A DNA stretch of 36,902 nucleotides from Streptococcus mitis (GCF_946190065.1 NZ_CAMHZD010000022.1:1-36902), one strand, 5' to 3'; positions 27,701-34,518 are shown, counted from the first letter of the stretch. The notes: generated from the letters alone by a model not told the origin. A program made the numbers and translations.

Positions 27701-28355
27701 CATTGATAGACTTTAGGTAATCAATTGCCTCTTCAACTCCAATTTCCTTTCTAGCATGATTCATCATTGGTTGGACTTTTTGTGATCGTTCAATCGATGA
27801 AATACCTTCTATTAGTTTAATTTTGTCCAGATTATCTGGAGTTGTTTCTATTGCAACACCATTAAAAACCGTATCATAAGTATATAAAACTTTTGTATCC
27901 TTAAGATTTGATAATTCCTTGATTGCTTTTTCTCCAGATTCTTTATCTTTAAATTCAGCAATATAGACAAGTTTATCCTCTTTTTTGGGACTTTCTGGGT
28001 CTTTCCTTGCAGACGAGTCCGCTTTATCTTCTTGGGATTGATTGGAATTTTCTTCTTTGATTTTTTCTTCATTGCTAGTTTTGTTATCTATCACAGATTC
28101 TTTACTAACAACTTCTTTTTCCTCAATAACCGTTGTTTTCTTCTCTTCAATATCCTTTGAAGTTTCTATAGCATTATGAATATTTTCATGTTTCTCTTTA
28201 TTGTCTGTTTCCTTCTCTACTACTACTTTTTCTTTATCAGAGATATTTAAAGTATCTTCAGAGCTAGATGTATCTGCTAAAACTACCTCATTAGGGACAT
28301 ATGCTGCTAAAATAACTGCAGCTGTGGTTAATGACAATACTGTACTTTTTTTCAT
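21789..28355 (-). CDS. prtA: Cell-wall-anchored subtilisin-like serine protease PrtA
   Basis: The 2188-residue protein matches pneumococcal PrtA closely as I recall it. A signal peptide (cleavage near 28, VVLADT) is followed by a Lys/Glu-rich pro-region and an inhibitor-I9-like segment (about 130-195). The S8 domain carries Asp236 (NIDTGTD), His303 (DPHGMHIAG), oxyanion Asn405 (ATGNYA) and Ser694 (GTSMATP), with a PA-type insertion between Asn405 and Ser694. Fn3-like/DUF1034 domains and a long Lys-rich region follow, then LPKTG at 2157, a hydrophobic segment and KKKD. It is a sortase-anchored protease of the C5a-peptidase/lactocepin type, acting on host proteins such as plasminogen and lactoferrin according to work on PrtA. 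AAGGA precedes ATG 28355. Monocistronic, with promoter at 28497-28525 and terminator at 21673-21707. Confidence 0.96.
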   Translation of the reverse strand: MKKSTVLSLTTAAVILAAYVPNEVVLADTSSSEDTLNISDKEKVVVEKETDNKEKHENIHNAIETSKDIEEKKTTVIEEKEVVSKESVIDNKTSNEEKIKEENSNQSQEDKADSSARKDPESPKKEDKLVYIAEFKDKESGEKAIKELSNLKDTKVLYTYDTVFNGVAIETTPDNLDKIKLIEGISSIERSQKVQPMMNHARKEIGVEEAIDYLKSINAPFGKNFDGRGMVISNIDTGTDYRHKAMRIDDDAKGSMRFKKEDLKGTDKNFWLSDKIPHAFNYYNGGKITVEKADDGSDYFDPHGMHIAGILAGNDTEKDIKNFNGIDGIAPNAQIFSYKMYSDAGSGFAGDETMFHAIEDSIKHNVDVVSVSSGFTGTGLVGEKYWEAIRALRKAGIPMVVATGNYAASASSSSWDLVANNNLKMTDTGNVTRTAAHEDAIAVASAKNQTVEFDKVNIGGENFKYRNIGAFFDKNKITTNEDGSKAPSKLNFVYIGKGQDQDLIGLDLKGKIAVMDRIYTKDLKNAFKRATDKGARAIMVVNTVNYYNRDNWTELPAMGYEADEGTKSQVFSISGDDGVKLWNMINPDKKTEVKRNNKEDFKDKLEQYYPIDMASYNSNKPNVGDEKEIDFKFAPDTDKELYKEDVIVPAGSTSWGPRTDLLLKPDVSAPGKNIKSTLNVINGKSTYGYMSGTSMATPIVAASTVLIRPKLKEMLERPALKNLEGDDKIDLTSLTKIALQNTARPMMDATSWKEKSQYFASPRQQGAGLINVANALRNEVVATFQNKDSKGLVNSYGSISLKEIKGDKKYFTIKLHNTSNRPLTFKVSASAITTDSLTDRLKLDETYKDEKSPDGKQIVPEIHPEKIKGANITFEHDTFTISPNSSFDLNAVINVGEAKNKNKFVESFIHFESVEEMEALNSNGKKINFQPSLSMPLMGFAGDWNKEPILDKWAWEEGSKSKTMEGYDDDGKPKIPGTLNKGIGGEHGIDKFNPAGVIQNRKDKNTTSLDQNPELFAFNNEGINAPSSSGSNIAKIYPLDSNGNPQDAQLERGLTPSPLVLRSAEEGLISIVNTNKEGENQIDLKVISREHFIKGILNSKRNDAKGIKSSKLKVWGDLKWDGLIYNPRGREENAPESNDKQDPATKIRGQFEPIAEGQYFYKFKYRLTKDYPWQVSYIPVKIDNTAPKIVSIDFSNPEKIKLITKDTYHKVKDQYKNETLFARDQKEHPEKFDEIANEVWYAGAALVNEDGEVEKNLEVTYAGEGQGRNRKLDKDGNTIYEINGAGDLRGKIIEVIALDGSSNFTKIHRIKFDDHADEKGMISYYLVDPDQDSSKYQKLGEIAESKFKNLENRKEDSLKKDTTEEENHQDNEESIEEKSSLTIHKTISTIREFESKDLKKLIKKKFREVDDFTSETGKRTEEYDYKYDDKGNIIAYDDGSALEYETEKLDEIKSKIYGVLSPSKDGHFEILGKISNVSKNAKVYYGNNYKSIEIKTTKYDSRSKTMTFDLYANINDIVDGLAFAGDMRFFVKDDDQIKAETKIRMPDKNKETKAEYPYASSYGNVIELGEGDLSKNKPNNLTEMESGKIYSDSEKQQYLLKDNIILRKGYALKVTTYNPGKTDMLEGNGVYSKEDIAKIQKTNPNLRVLSEKIIYTDSRNVEDGRSTQAVLMSALDGFNIVRYQVFTFKMNDKGEAIDKDGNLVTDPSKLVLFGKDGKEYTGEDKSNVEAIKEDGSTLFIDAKPVNLSMDKNYFNPSKSNKIYVRNPEFHLRGKISDKGGFNWELRVNESVVDNYLIYGDLHIDNTRDFNIKLNVKDGDIMDWGMKDYKANGFPDKVTDMDGNVYLQTGYSDLNAKAVGVHYQFLYDNVKPEVNIDPKGNTSIEYADGKSVVFNINDKRNNGFDGEIQDKHIYVNGKEYKSFDDIKQLTDKTLNIKIVVKDFARNTTVKEFILNKDTGEMSELKPHTVTVTIQNGKEMSSTIVSEEDFILPVYKGELEEGYQFDGWEISGVEGKKDAGYVINLSKDTLIKPVFKKIEEKKEEENKPTFDVSKKKDKVQANHNQLNQSYKQENLQRENHSHKSDSTKDVKTTVPVQVNYSQLDESQRSDSTKDVKITVPDENDKNFENKKEVYLNEPENIDNKHTNIDSKSTTNNDRLPKTGTVREGLTPFIAGILFIVGVLLGLKKKD
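22003..22152 (-). repeat. 75-bp imperfect direct repeat in the prtA C-terminal region
   Basis: GGAACTGTA followed by AGTTGAATCAGAT recurs 75 bp apart (22003 and 22078), encoding two copies of a 25-residue segment (SDSTKDVK and neighbouring N-Q-L-rich residues) before the LPKTG signal. A third, weaker relative lies further right. It lengthens the wall-spanning stalk. Confidence 0.65.
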
Positions 28356-28496
28356 TTTAATTCCTTACATATTTATTTAACTTCCAATAGATAAAAAACT
28401 TTAACTTTGCTAGCCTTTGTTATAAAAAGTTTTACTAAGTATTATCTAGGAAATAGAGTAGTACATTTATATATAATTGTTAGCTCTCTGAAAAAT

Positions 28497-28525
28497 AGTA
28501 TATCAATTAAAAAATTTTAAGTCAA
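28497..28525 (-). promoter_or_regulatory. prtA promoter
   Basis: Minus strand: TTGACT (28525 to 28520), 17-bp spacer, TATACT (28502 to 28497), each one base from consensus. Predicted start near 28490. Confidence 0.85.
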
Positions 28526-28528
28526 GAA

Positions 28529-28548
28529 AAATTAACACGGATTAATTT
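28529..28548. promoter_or_regulatory. PsaR/SloR-type metal-responsive operator upstream of prtA
   Basis: AAATTAA-N6-TTAATTT is a perfect inverted repeat ending four bases upstream of the prtA -35 box. It resembles the DtxR-family PsaR/SloR sites of streptococci (AATTAA...TTAATT), and prtA belongs to the Mn/Zn-controlled PsaR regulon in pneumococcus. The regulator gene itself is not in the window. Confidence 0.7.
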
Positions 28549-28550
28549 AT

Positions 28551-28570
28551 TTTTTAACATATGTTAAAAA
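28551..28570. promoter_or_regulatory. Perfect 20-bp palindrome upstream of prtA
   Basis: TTTTTAACATATGTTAAAAA is a perfect palindrome lying three bases beyond the PsaR-like site. It looks like a second protein-binding site, but I do not know for which regulator. Confidence 0.55.
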
Positions 28571-28591
28571 TTGAGTCAAAAAGTTTCGTAG

Positions 28592-28705
28592 TTAACTGGG
28601 ATACATGATAAACACATTCACACCACCAAAAATAGTAGTAATCAAGTTGAAGCAGTAGCAACATCACAAAGTCAAACATCATTGATGAAATATCAGCGCT
28701 ATTAA
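28592..28705 (+). pseudogene. Possible decayed 3' end of a plus-strand gene
   Basis: An open stretch of 37 codons without any start codon ends at TAA 28703-28705 (last residues SQSQTSLMKYQRY). An inverted repeat (28715-28721 with 28739-28745, ATAACCG/CGGTTAT) lies shortly downstream, as if the terminator of a lost gene had survived. I do not recognise the peptide. This may be chance. Confidence 0.2.
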
Positions 28706-28828
28706 ACAATATAAATAACCGCTAAAAATAAGACTTAACGGTTATCTTCTACATATCTATTTTTTCAAATCCTCAGTCGTTTATCTACCTATAACCTAGG
28801 CTTTGCGAGTGCCTTGTTATGCCAACTG

Positions 28829-29025
28829 ATACTCAATGAAAATCAAAAAGCAAACTAGGAAACTAGCCGCAGGTTGCTCAAAACACTGTTTTGAGGTTAT
28901 AGATAAGACTGACGAAGTCAGCTCAAAACGCTGTTTTGAGGTTGCAGATAGAACTGACGAAGTCAGTTACATATATATACGGCAAGGCTACGTTGACGTG
29001 GTTTGAAGAGATTTTCGAAGAGTAT
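28829..29025 (-). repeat. BOX element with duplicated boxB (A-B-B-C)
   Basis: About 197 bp with the same termini as the other two BOX elements, but CTGACGAAGTCAG with the neighbouring CTGTTTTGAGGTT occurs twice, 45 bp apart, so boxB is present in two copies. boxA is at the right end. Confidence 0.92.
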
Positions 29026-29093
29026 GAGCTAAATCGGCGATTACATTTACGGTATAGCACTCTGAGAATAGATGTCAAGGAATTTTCATCTCT

Positions 29094-29125
29094 ATTAAAA
29101 AAAGCCTGTCCCAAGACAAGGCTTT
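29094..29125 (-). terminator. Terminator of the ABC-2 exporter operon
   Basis: Minus strand: AAAGCCTTGTC, four-base loop, GACAGGCTTT (one bulged T), then TTTTTTT. It lies 14 bases after the stop of the second permease gene. Confidence 0.88.
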
Positions 29126-29138
29126 GATAACATCGATG

Positions 29139-29924
29139 CTAAGAACCCGCACTTTCGTAGGAATCCAAGCCCCTGTCCCAGAGTTTAAGGGAAATACCAA
29201 AAAAGATAAGGGAAATCAACATCAAACCTCCGATGTTAAAGAGAACATCCTTGTCCTGCAAGAAATAGCTGGCAGGATAGTAGGCCGTAAAGGCGAAAGG
29301 CACGATAAAACTAATCAACCAACGAAGAAATGAATTGTAAATGGAAATCGGGTACTTAGCAAAATCATTAAACATATAGAAAATATAAATCATGGCTCCT
29401 GACTGCTTGGTCCAAAAAGCGATACTGGCTGTCGCGATTTTCAAAGAAGTATAAATCAAGGTCGCAAATGGTATGCAGACTAGAAAAAGCAGGAATTTAG
29501 GAAGAGTCCAAGCAATGCTGGTCACTGTTGTTCCCAGTAGAATGCCACCGACCAAGAGTTCACCCAAGGCATCAATCTGAAAGGTCTCAACTAGAATATG
29601 AAAGAGAGGATTGATAGGACGTGTCAGATACTTGTCAAACTCCCCTTTTCGGACTAAACGTTGACCTAATGCCCATAGATTGTCAAAAAAGAGATGGTCC
29701 AAGCCCTTGGGAATCAAGGAAAATCCATAAATAAAAGCAATTTCTTGAAAAGTCCAGCCTTCTAGGGATGGAATGTGTTGAAAGATGACATTGAGAAATA
29801 AGAGGTTCAAGCCTTGAGTCAGAAAGACTCCTAAGACACCAACCACAAAATCGACCTTGTACTCCATGATTTGCTTGATGTATTGTCTAATAAAAATCAG
29901 ATGCATGCGTTGATATTTTTTCAT
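29139..29924 (-). CDS. ABC-2 type permease, second subunit (COG3694-like)
   Basis: The 261-residue integral membrane protein has about six membrane segments and the ABC-2 permease pattern, including the cytoplasmic block GEFDKYLTRPINPLFHILVETFQ that meets the ATPase. It is 1 bp behind the first permease gene, with GGGAGG upstream of ATG 29924. It forms one half of the channel of an exporter with the neighbouring permease and ATPase. Substrate unknown; related three-gene systems are often annotated as drug or polysaccharide exporters without proof. Confidence 0.88.
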   Translation of the reverse strand: MKKYQRMHLIFIRQYIKQIMEYKVDFVVGVLGVFLTQGLNLLFLNVIFQHIPSLEGWTFQEIAFIYGFSLIPKGLDHLFFDNLWALGQRLVRKGEFDKYLTRPINPLFHILVETFQIDALGELLVGGILLGTTVTSIAWTLPKFLLFLVCIPFATLIYTSLKIATASIAFWTKQSGAMIYIFYMFNDFAKYPISIYNSFLRWLISFIVPFAFTAYYPASYFLQDKDVLFNIGGLMLISLIFFGISLKLWDRGLDSYESAGS

Positions 29925-29925
29925 A

Positions 29926-30744
29926 CTAACCTCCCTGAATGGTGATAAATGACTGGACTCGTTTCCAAATCAACTGAGACAAGCCCACCATCACTAAGAG
30001 CCAGAAAAACTGCAAAAGGAGTGCCTGAAGAATCTGGCTGGCATCGTATTTCCCAACAATAATCATGACTGGAGTGTAAATCAAGGATGAAAAAGGCAAG
30101 AATGAGAGAATATCTGAAACAACCTTTGGAAAGAAAGCCAAGGGAATCAAACTTCCAGACATAAAGGCCACTATGGAAGTCTTGAGTAGATTGGAACCCC
30201 ATAGATTTTTAAACACAAAGGCAGAAAATCCAAAGCAGATATTAAAGAAAAAGTTAATCAGATAGGCCAGCGTTAGGCTAAAAAGATAAAGAACAGTTAA
30301 ACCTAGCACTTCTACAATACCTTTTCCAGATAAGATTTTCATCAAGACAATGACACTTAAAAATGGAAGTCCGACACTGATAAAAATCAACCACTTGGAG
30401 CCAAGCTCTGTAAAAAGGTAAGATGCCGCAAAATGCACTGGTCGCAACAAGCGCATGATGATGGAACCATCCTTGACCTCCTCCCCAATCATAAAGGAGC
30501 TATCCGACCTGGTCAAAAGATTGGTCACAAAACTCATGATGATGTATAGGGTAATATCTGCCATACTAAAGCCCTGAATCAAGGACTCCTGTGATGAATC
30601 AAAGACAGCCTTCCAGAGATAAAAGGCCACAAAAGCTCCCATGACATCGCCGATTCGATAAAGAATAAAGTTGACTCGATAGGTAATCAACTCCTGAACA
30701 CCTGCATTGATAAAGGGTTTATAACGTCTCCACAATTTGACCAT
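29926..30744 (-). CDS. ABC-2 type permease, first subunit (COG4587-like)
   Basis: The 272-residue protein has about six membrane segments and an ABC-2 coupling block VKDGSIIMRLLRPVHFAASYLFTE. It lies 1 bp behind the ATPase gene and 1 bp ahead of the second permease gene, so the three form a tight operon ATPase-permease-permease. It should pair with the second permease as a heterodimer. ATG 30744 is preceded by a GAGCT-containing site (GAAAGGAGCTC). Substrate not deducible from sequence. Confidence 0.88.
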   Translation of the reverse strand: MVKLWRRYKPFINAGVQELITYRVNFILYRIGDVMGAFVAFYLWKAVFDSSQESLIQGFSMADITLYIIMSFVTNLLTRSDSSFMIGEEVKDGSIIMRLLRPVHFAASYLFTELGSKWLIFISVGLPFLSVIVLMKILSGKGIVEVLGLTVLYLFSLTLAYLINFFFNICFGFSAFVFKNLWGSNLLKTSIVAFMSGSLIPLAFFPKVVSDILSFLPFSSLIYTPVMIIVGKYDASQILQALLLQFFWLLVMVGLSQLIWKRVQSFITIQGG

Positions 30745-30745
30745 A

Positions 30746-31738
30746 TTAGAGCTCCTTTCGGTAGAAGCGGCGGATAATATCCTCGATATCTGTATCCACC
30801 ATTTTCAAATCGCGGATTTCAAAATCAGACAGGGTTTGCTTGATAATGTCAGCTGACTGGTAGCGAGAACTATCAAATTCAATGTTGAGGCTATTTCCTT
30901 GTCTATCAATACTCATATCCGAAAAGCCTTCATAGTGAGAAACGAGATTACTTTGACCTGGTAGCAGTTCAAAAGAAAGAGTCTTCATCTTGCCAAAGGT
31001 CTCCTTGAGTTCGCTAACCGTTCCATCAAAAATCTCCTGCCCCTTGTCTATCATAAAAATCCGATCACAGAGTTGCTCAATATCACTCAAGTCGTGAGTG
31101 GTCAAGAGAATCGTGGTCTCTTCCTCTTGATTGATCTGGGTGATAGCTCGACGAATATTATCCTTGACCGAAACATCCAGACCAATAGTCGGCTCATCTA
31201 AAAAGAGAACTTTGGGATTGTGGAGCAAGGAGGCCGCAATGTCCGCCCGCATCCGTTGTCCCAGTGAAAGAGTCCGCACGGGGTCCTTGATAAAGTCCTT
31301 CAAATCCAAGACTTCATTCAAAAAGTCCATGCGCTTATGGAAGAGCGAATCTGGCACATCGTAAATTTCTTTTAAAACCGTGTAGGTCTCTTGCAGTGCC
31401 AAATCCCACCATAGCTGAGTTCTTTGCCCAAAAACAACCCCAATATCTTTGACATAATCTTGGCGATTGTCCTGTGGAATTTTGCCATTAATCCGACAAA
31501 AACCAGATGTTGGCTTTAAAATCCCAGTCAGCATTTTAATAGTTGTCGACTTCCCAGCACCATTTGCCCCAATGAAGCCTAAAATCTGCCCCTTGGGAAC
31601 CTCAAAAGTCAAATCCTTGACCGCTTCAAAGGTCTGCTTTTCAGGATGAATAAAGGAGCGAAACGCCCCCTTCAATCCCGGTTCCTTAACAGTCTTCACA
31701 AAATTTTTCTGAAGATGTTCCACTTCTATCATTGCCAT
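30746..31738 (-). CDS. ABC exporter ATP-binding protein (COG4586-like)
   Basis: The 330-residue ATPase has Walker A GANGAGKST (57-65), the signature LSLGQRMR, Walker B VLFLDEPTIGLD and a switch histidine in TTHDLSD, then a C-terminal extension of about 90 residues ending in a helix RRFYRKEL, as in COG4586 exporters. An in-frame TTG start at 31786 is possible, but GGGAGAG four bases before ATG 31738 (MAMIEVEHLQK) supports the shorter form. It powers export by the two permeases that follow. A cre-like site overlaps its promoter. Confidence 0.93.
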   Translation of the reverse strand: MAMIEVEHLQKNFVKTVKEPGLKGAFRSFIHPEKQTFEAVKDLTFEVPKGQILGFIGANGAGKSTTIKMLTGILKPTSGFCRINGKIPQDNRQDYVKDIGVVFGQRTQLWWDLALQETYTVLKEIYDVPDSLFHKRMDFLNEVLDLKDFIKDPVRTLSLGQRMRADIAASLLHNPKVLFLDEPTIGLDVSVKDNIRRAITQINQEEETTILLTTHDLSDIEQLCDRIFMIDKGQEIFDGTVSELKETFGKMKTLSFELLPGQSNLVSHYEGFSDMSIDRQGNSLNIEFDSSRYQSADIIKQTLSDFEIRDLKMVDTDIEDIIRRFYRKEL

Positions 31739-31845
31739 AAATCTCTCCCTAGCGCAAGGAATAGCAACATTGTATTTTGCATACAAATATTCTAAAGCCT
31801 TACTTTCTACACCTTCTATTATTACAGAAGACTTTATACCAACCT

Positions 31846-31874
31846 ATTATAGTCCAATAAAAACTAGAATGCAA
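31846..31874 (-). promoter_or_regulatory. Promoter of the ABC exporter operon
   Basis: Minus strand: TTGCAT (31874 to 31869), 17-bp spacer, TATAAT (31851 to 31846). Predicted start near 31839. Confidence 0.65.
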
Positions 31875-31883
31875 GCGTTTGCT
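31869..31883. promoter_or_regulatory. cre-like CcpA site over the exporter -35 box
   Basis: ATGCAAGCGTTTGCT fits the cre consensus WTGNAARCGNWWNCA at 14 of 15 positions and covers the -35 of the exporter promoter, a repressing position for CcpA. Confidence 0.6.
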
Positions 31884-31928
31884 TAAAATTTGTGAAATTG
31901 AAAATTTTTCTCTTAAAGTGGTATTTTT

Positions 31929-32082
31929 ATACTCAATAAAAATCAAAGAGCAAACTAGGAAGCTAGCCGTAAGTTGCTCAAAACACTGTTTTGAGGTTGT
32001 AGATGGAACTGACGTAGTCAGTATTCTACACATACGGCAAGGCGAAGCTGACGTGGTTTGAAGAGATTTTCGAAGAGTATTA
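31929..32082 (-). repeat. BOX element (boxA-boxB-boxC)
   Basis: About 153 bp with the BOX termini and a TACGGCAAGGCGAAGCTGACG core, boxA at the right. It lies between the fba terminator and the exporter promoter. Confidence 0.92.
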
Positions 32083-32117
32083 GTCCAAAATTCTGGCTTA
32101 ATAGTCTCCTTAAAACA

Positions 32118-32146
32118 CCAAAAAAACCCACCCAATGGGTAGGTTT
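32118..32146 (-). terminator. fba terminator
   Basis: Minus strand: 10-bp stem (32137-32146 with 32124-32133, one G-T pair), three-base loop, followed by a run of T. It lies 21 bases after the fba stop codon. Confidence 0.9.
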
Positions 32147-32167
32147 CATCTGTATTATTCAGCTAGA

Positions 32168-33049
32168 TTATGCTTTACCTTCTGAACCGAATACGTCGAT
32201 ACGTTCTTCAACTGATGCTTGGATAGCTTTTACACCGTCAGCCAAGAATTTACGTGGGTCGAAGAGTTTTTTCTTGTCGTATTCTGCTTCGTTTGCTTCG
32301 TAGTCACGAGCAAATTTACGAGTTGCGTTAGCGAATGCGATTTGGCATTCAGTGTTAACGTTAACTTTCGCAACACCAAGTTTGATAGCTGCTTGGATTT
32401 GCTCATCAGGAATACCTGAACCACCGTGCAATACGATTGGGAATCCTGGAAGAGCTTCAGTCAATTTTTGCAAGTGGTCAAGGTCAAGACCTTCCCAGTT
32501 TGCTGGGTAAGGACCGTGGATGTTACCGATACCAGCTGCCAAGAAGTCGATACCAGTTTCAACCATTGCTTTAGCGTCTTCGATTGGAGCCAATTCACCT
32601 TTACCGATGATTCCGTCTTCTTCACCACCGATAGTACCAACTTCAGCTTCTACTGAGATACCTTTAGTGTGTGCTTTTTCAACAACGTCTTTAGCCAATT
32701 TAAGGTTTTCTTCAACTGGAAGGTGTGAACCGTCAAACATGATTGAAGTGTAACCAACTTCGATACACTCAAGTGCATCTTCGTAGTGACCGTGGTCAAG
32801 GTGGATAGCTACTGGTACAGTGATACCCATTGATTCAACAAGGTTAGCGATCAAGTTGCGAGCAACTTTGTAACCACCCATGTATTTAGCAGCACCCATT
32901 GAAGTTTGGATCAAAACTGGAGCTTTTTTAGCTTCTGCTGCGCGCAAGATAGCTTGAGTCCACTCAAGGTTGTTTGTGTTAAATCCACCAACTGCATAAC
33001 CGTTGTCACGAGCTGCTTGGACAAATTTTTCTGCTGAAACGATTGCCAT
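32168..33049 (-). CDS. fba: Class II fructose-1,6-bisphosphate aldolase
   Basis: This zinc-dependent glycolytic enzyme splits fructose-1,6-bisphosphate into glyceraldehyde-3-phosphate and dihydroxyacetone phosphate. The 293-residue protein carries the class II motif HLDHG with Asp85 (catalytic) and His86 (zinc), the second zinc region EAEVGTIGGEEDG and the phosphate/zinc loop HGGSGIPD. AGGAGG precedes ATG 33049. Codons are strongly biased to the favoured set, as expected for an abundant protein. It follows vncS on the same strand, but an extended -10 (TGATAAAAT) in between and a strong terminator suggest its own transcript. A short inverted repeat lies in its leader. Confidence 0.97.
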   Translation of the reverse strand: MAIVSAEKFVQAARDNGYAVGGFNTNNLEWTQAILRAAEAKKAPVLIQTSMGAAKYMGGYKVARNLIANLVESMGITVPVAIHLDHGHYEDALECIEVGYTSIMFDGSHLPVEENLKLAKDVVEKAHTKGISVEAEVGTIGGEEDGIIGKGELAPIEDAKAMVETGIDFLAAGIGNIHGPYPANWEGLDLDHLQKLTEALPGFPIVLHGGSGIPDEQIQAAIKLGVAKVNVNTECQIAFANATRKFARDYEANEAEYDKKKLFDPRKFLADGVKAIQASVEERIDVFGSEGKA

Positions 33050-33074
33050 TTTATCAGGCCTCCTGTATATTTTT

Positions 33075-33088
33075 ATGGGTCATCCCAT
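33075..33088. repeat. Short inverted repeat in the fba leader
   Basis: ATGGG-TCAT-CCCAT, 5-bp arms around 4 bases, about 26 bases upstream of the fba start. Too short to claim a function. Confidence 0.4.
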
Positions 33089-33099
33089 TTACATTGTTC

Positions 33100-33108
33100 A
33101 TTTTATCA
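33100..33108 (-). promoter_or_regulatory. Probable fba promoter
   Basis: Extended -10 TGATAAAAT on the minus strand (33108 to 33100) without a clear -35; predicted start near 33093, leader about 44 nt. Confidence 0.45.
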
Positions 33109-33189
33109 CTTTTTGACAAAAAAATCTAGTTTTTCCCGCAGTTTCGATTGAATTTCTTCTAGCTTCATCTATGTAAACCCTTTCTCTCC

Positions 33190-34518
33190 CTAATCTTGGA
33201 TAACTTTTGGAAAAGCTATGAAGAAAGTTAAACGATTCTCCTCCATCTCAAAACGATAAGCTAATTTTTCATGTTCTAATAGACTCTTGACCACAAAGAG
33301 CCCCATCCCAGATCCCTTAGCCTTGCGACTAGCATTATCAGAAAAAGATTGAGCTAGTTTTTCTTGTTCTTCTGGACTGCAGCTATTTTCTATAAAGAGT
33401 TCCCCTTCTCTTTCTCCAATGCGAACTAAGCCACCTGGAACAGAATGCTTAATGGCATTGCTGATGAGATTAGACAGAATCAACTTCATAACTGATGGAT
33501 TTAGATAAGCCTGCTGATGGGTCAAACTATTGTCTATCTGGAGTTCTCTTTCCTTAGCTAGCAAGACATAATCCTTAACCAGACTTTGTGTCATCTGAAG
33601 TAGGTCAATTTGTTCCCTATCATCTCGTAATTCCTGGACCGAAGAAAGAGAAAGTATCTGGAGAACGTGATGATTGAGCTCATCCACAATCCCCAAGGCA
33701 ACTCCCAGATAGTGATCTCTATCCTTATAACGACCAATATTTTCCTTCATATTTTCAATCAAGATTTTGAGACTAGCAAGCGGTGTTTTCAATTCATGAG
33801 AAGCCCCTCGTAGGAATTCGACCTTCATCTTTTCGAGCTGGAGAATAGCTTCATTCTTGTCATGCAAGTCCGCAATGACAGTCAAGAGGTGCTGATAGAG
33901 GCTATTGATTTGTTCCTTGAGATCACCAATCTCATCCTTAGAATCCACGCGCAATCGCACATGGGCATCCAGTTCCATCATCCGACGGGTTACTCGCTTG
34001 ATTTCCAAAATCGGTGCAACAATGGTCCGAGCATAGATGTAGGCAACCAAAAGGGAAATCAGAAAGGATGCCAGCAAGGTGTAGGGGAGAAATTGGAGAC
34101 TGATTTGCTCCGCTTCCTTTTGCAAATCCATGGAAGCTAGAAACTGGAGAGTCATGATGCCACCGTCTTGCGTTGTCACCTCCCGCTCCTCGATAAAGAG
34201 AGAGGTTGTCTGGCGGTCTGTATCCAGAGGAAAACTGTCCTTGACTTCTAACTTATCCTCAGTCATCTCTCCCTTAACGGCCCCCTTGATATCACTAGTC
34301 TGGGAATACAGCTCTAACACTTGCTCGATACTCTGCCTGTCTTTCCCTTCTAAGGACTGGGCAATGGCTGTCGCTTTCTGGCCGATGGTTTCCTGACGAT
34401 GACTCAGATAAGTCGAAGGAAAAAGAAAATAAATGGCTAAATGAAGGCAAATAACCAGAACACTAAAAATCGAGAAGGTATAGATAAATATCTTTGTAAA
34501 TAAACCTGTTCGTTTCAT
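33190..34518 (-). CDS. vncS: Sensor histidine kinase VncS
   Basis: The 442-residue kinase has two membrane segments (about 10-32 and 146-166) bounding an extracellular sensor region, a HAMP domain, the phosphoacceptor motif ASHELKTPL with His241, and the ATPase boxes N (ILSNLISNAIKHS) and G (GSGMGLFVVKSLLE). It overlaps the regulator gene by 4 bp (ATGA), with GGAGC before ATG 34518. VncS/VncR is the two-component pair linked in pneumococcus with Vex123/Pep27 and fba. Here fba follows, but vex and pep27 are not upstream of vncR, so the signal it senses in this strain is open. Confidence 0.93.
   Translation of the reverse strand: MKRTGLFTKIFIYTFSIFSVLVICLHLAIYFLFPSTYLSHRQETIGQKATAIAQSLEGKDRQSIEQVLELYSQTSDIKGAVKGEMTEDKLEVKDSFPLDTDRQTTSLFIEEREVTTQDGGIMTLQFLASMDLQKEAEQISLQFLPYTLLASFLISLLVAYIYARTIVAPILEIKRVTRRMMELDAHVRLRVDSKDEIGDLKEQINSLYQHLLTVIADLHDKNEAILQLEKMKVEFLRGASHELKTPLASLKILIENMKENIGRYKDRDHYLGVALGIVDELNHHVLQILSLSSVQELRDDREQIDLLQMTQSLVKDYVLLAKERELQIDNSLTHQQAYLNPSVMKLILSNLISNAIKHSVPGGLVRIGEREGELFIENSCSPEEQEKLAQSFSDNASRKAKGSGMGLFVVKSLLEHEKLAYRFEMEENRLTFFIAFPKVIQD

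Larger units (their letters stand above)
28356..29138. other. Intergenic region upstream of prtA
   Basis: This 783-bp stretch contains the prtA leader (about 135 nt), promoter (28497-28525), a PsaR-type operator, a 20-bp palindrome, a short decayed plus-strand frame (28592-28705) with an inverted repeat after it, a BOX element with two boxB copies (28829-29025) and the terminator of the ABC operon (29094-29125). No intact gene is visible. Confidence 0.7.
31739..32167. other. Intergenic region between fba and the ABC exporter operon
   Basis: These 429 bases hold the exporter leader (about 100 nt), its promoter (31846-31874) with a cre-like site, a BOX element (31929-32082) and the fba terminator (32118-32146). 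No gene is visible; short frames here are read through the BOX element. Confidence 0.75.

Noticed and set aside
28923-29127. Short frames on both strands around 28923-29127, and at 13609-13791 and 31800-32135
   Set aside because: They read through BOX elements and share the repeat-derived sequence; no start sites or codon bias support them.
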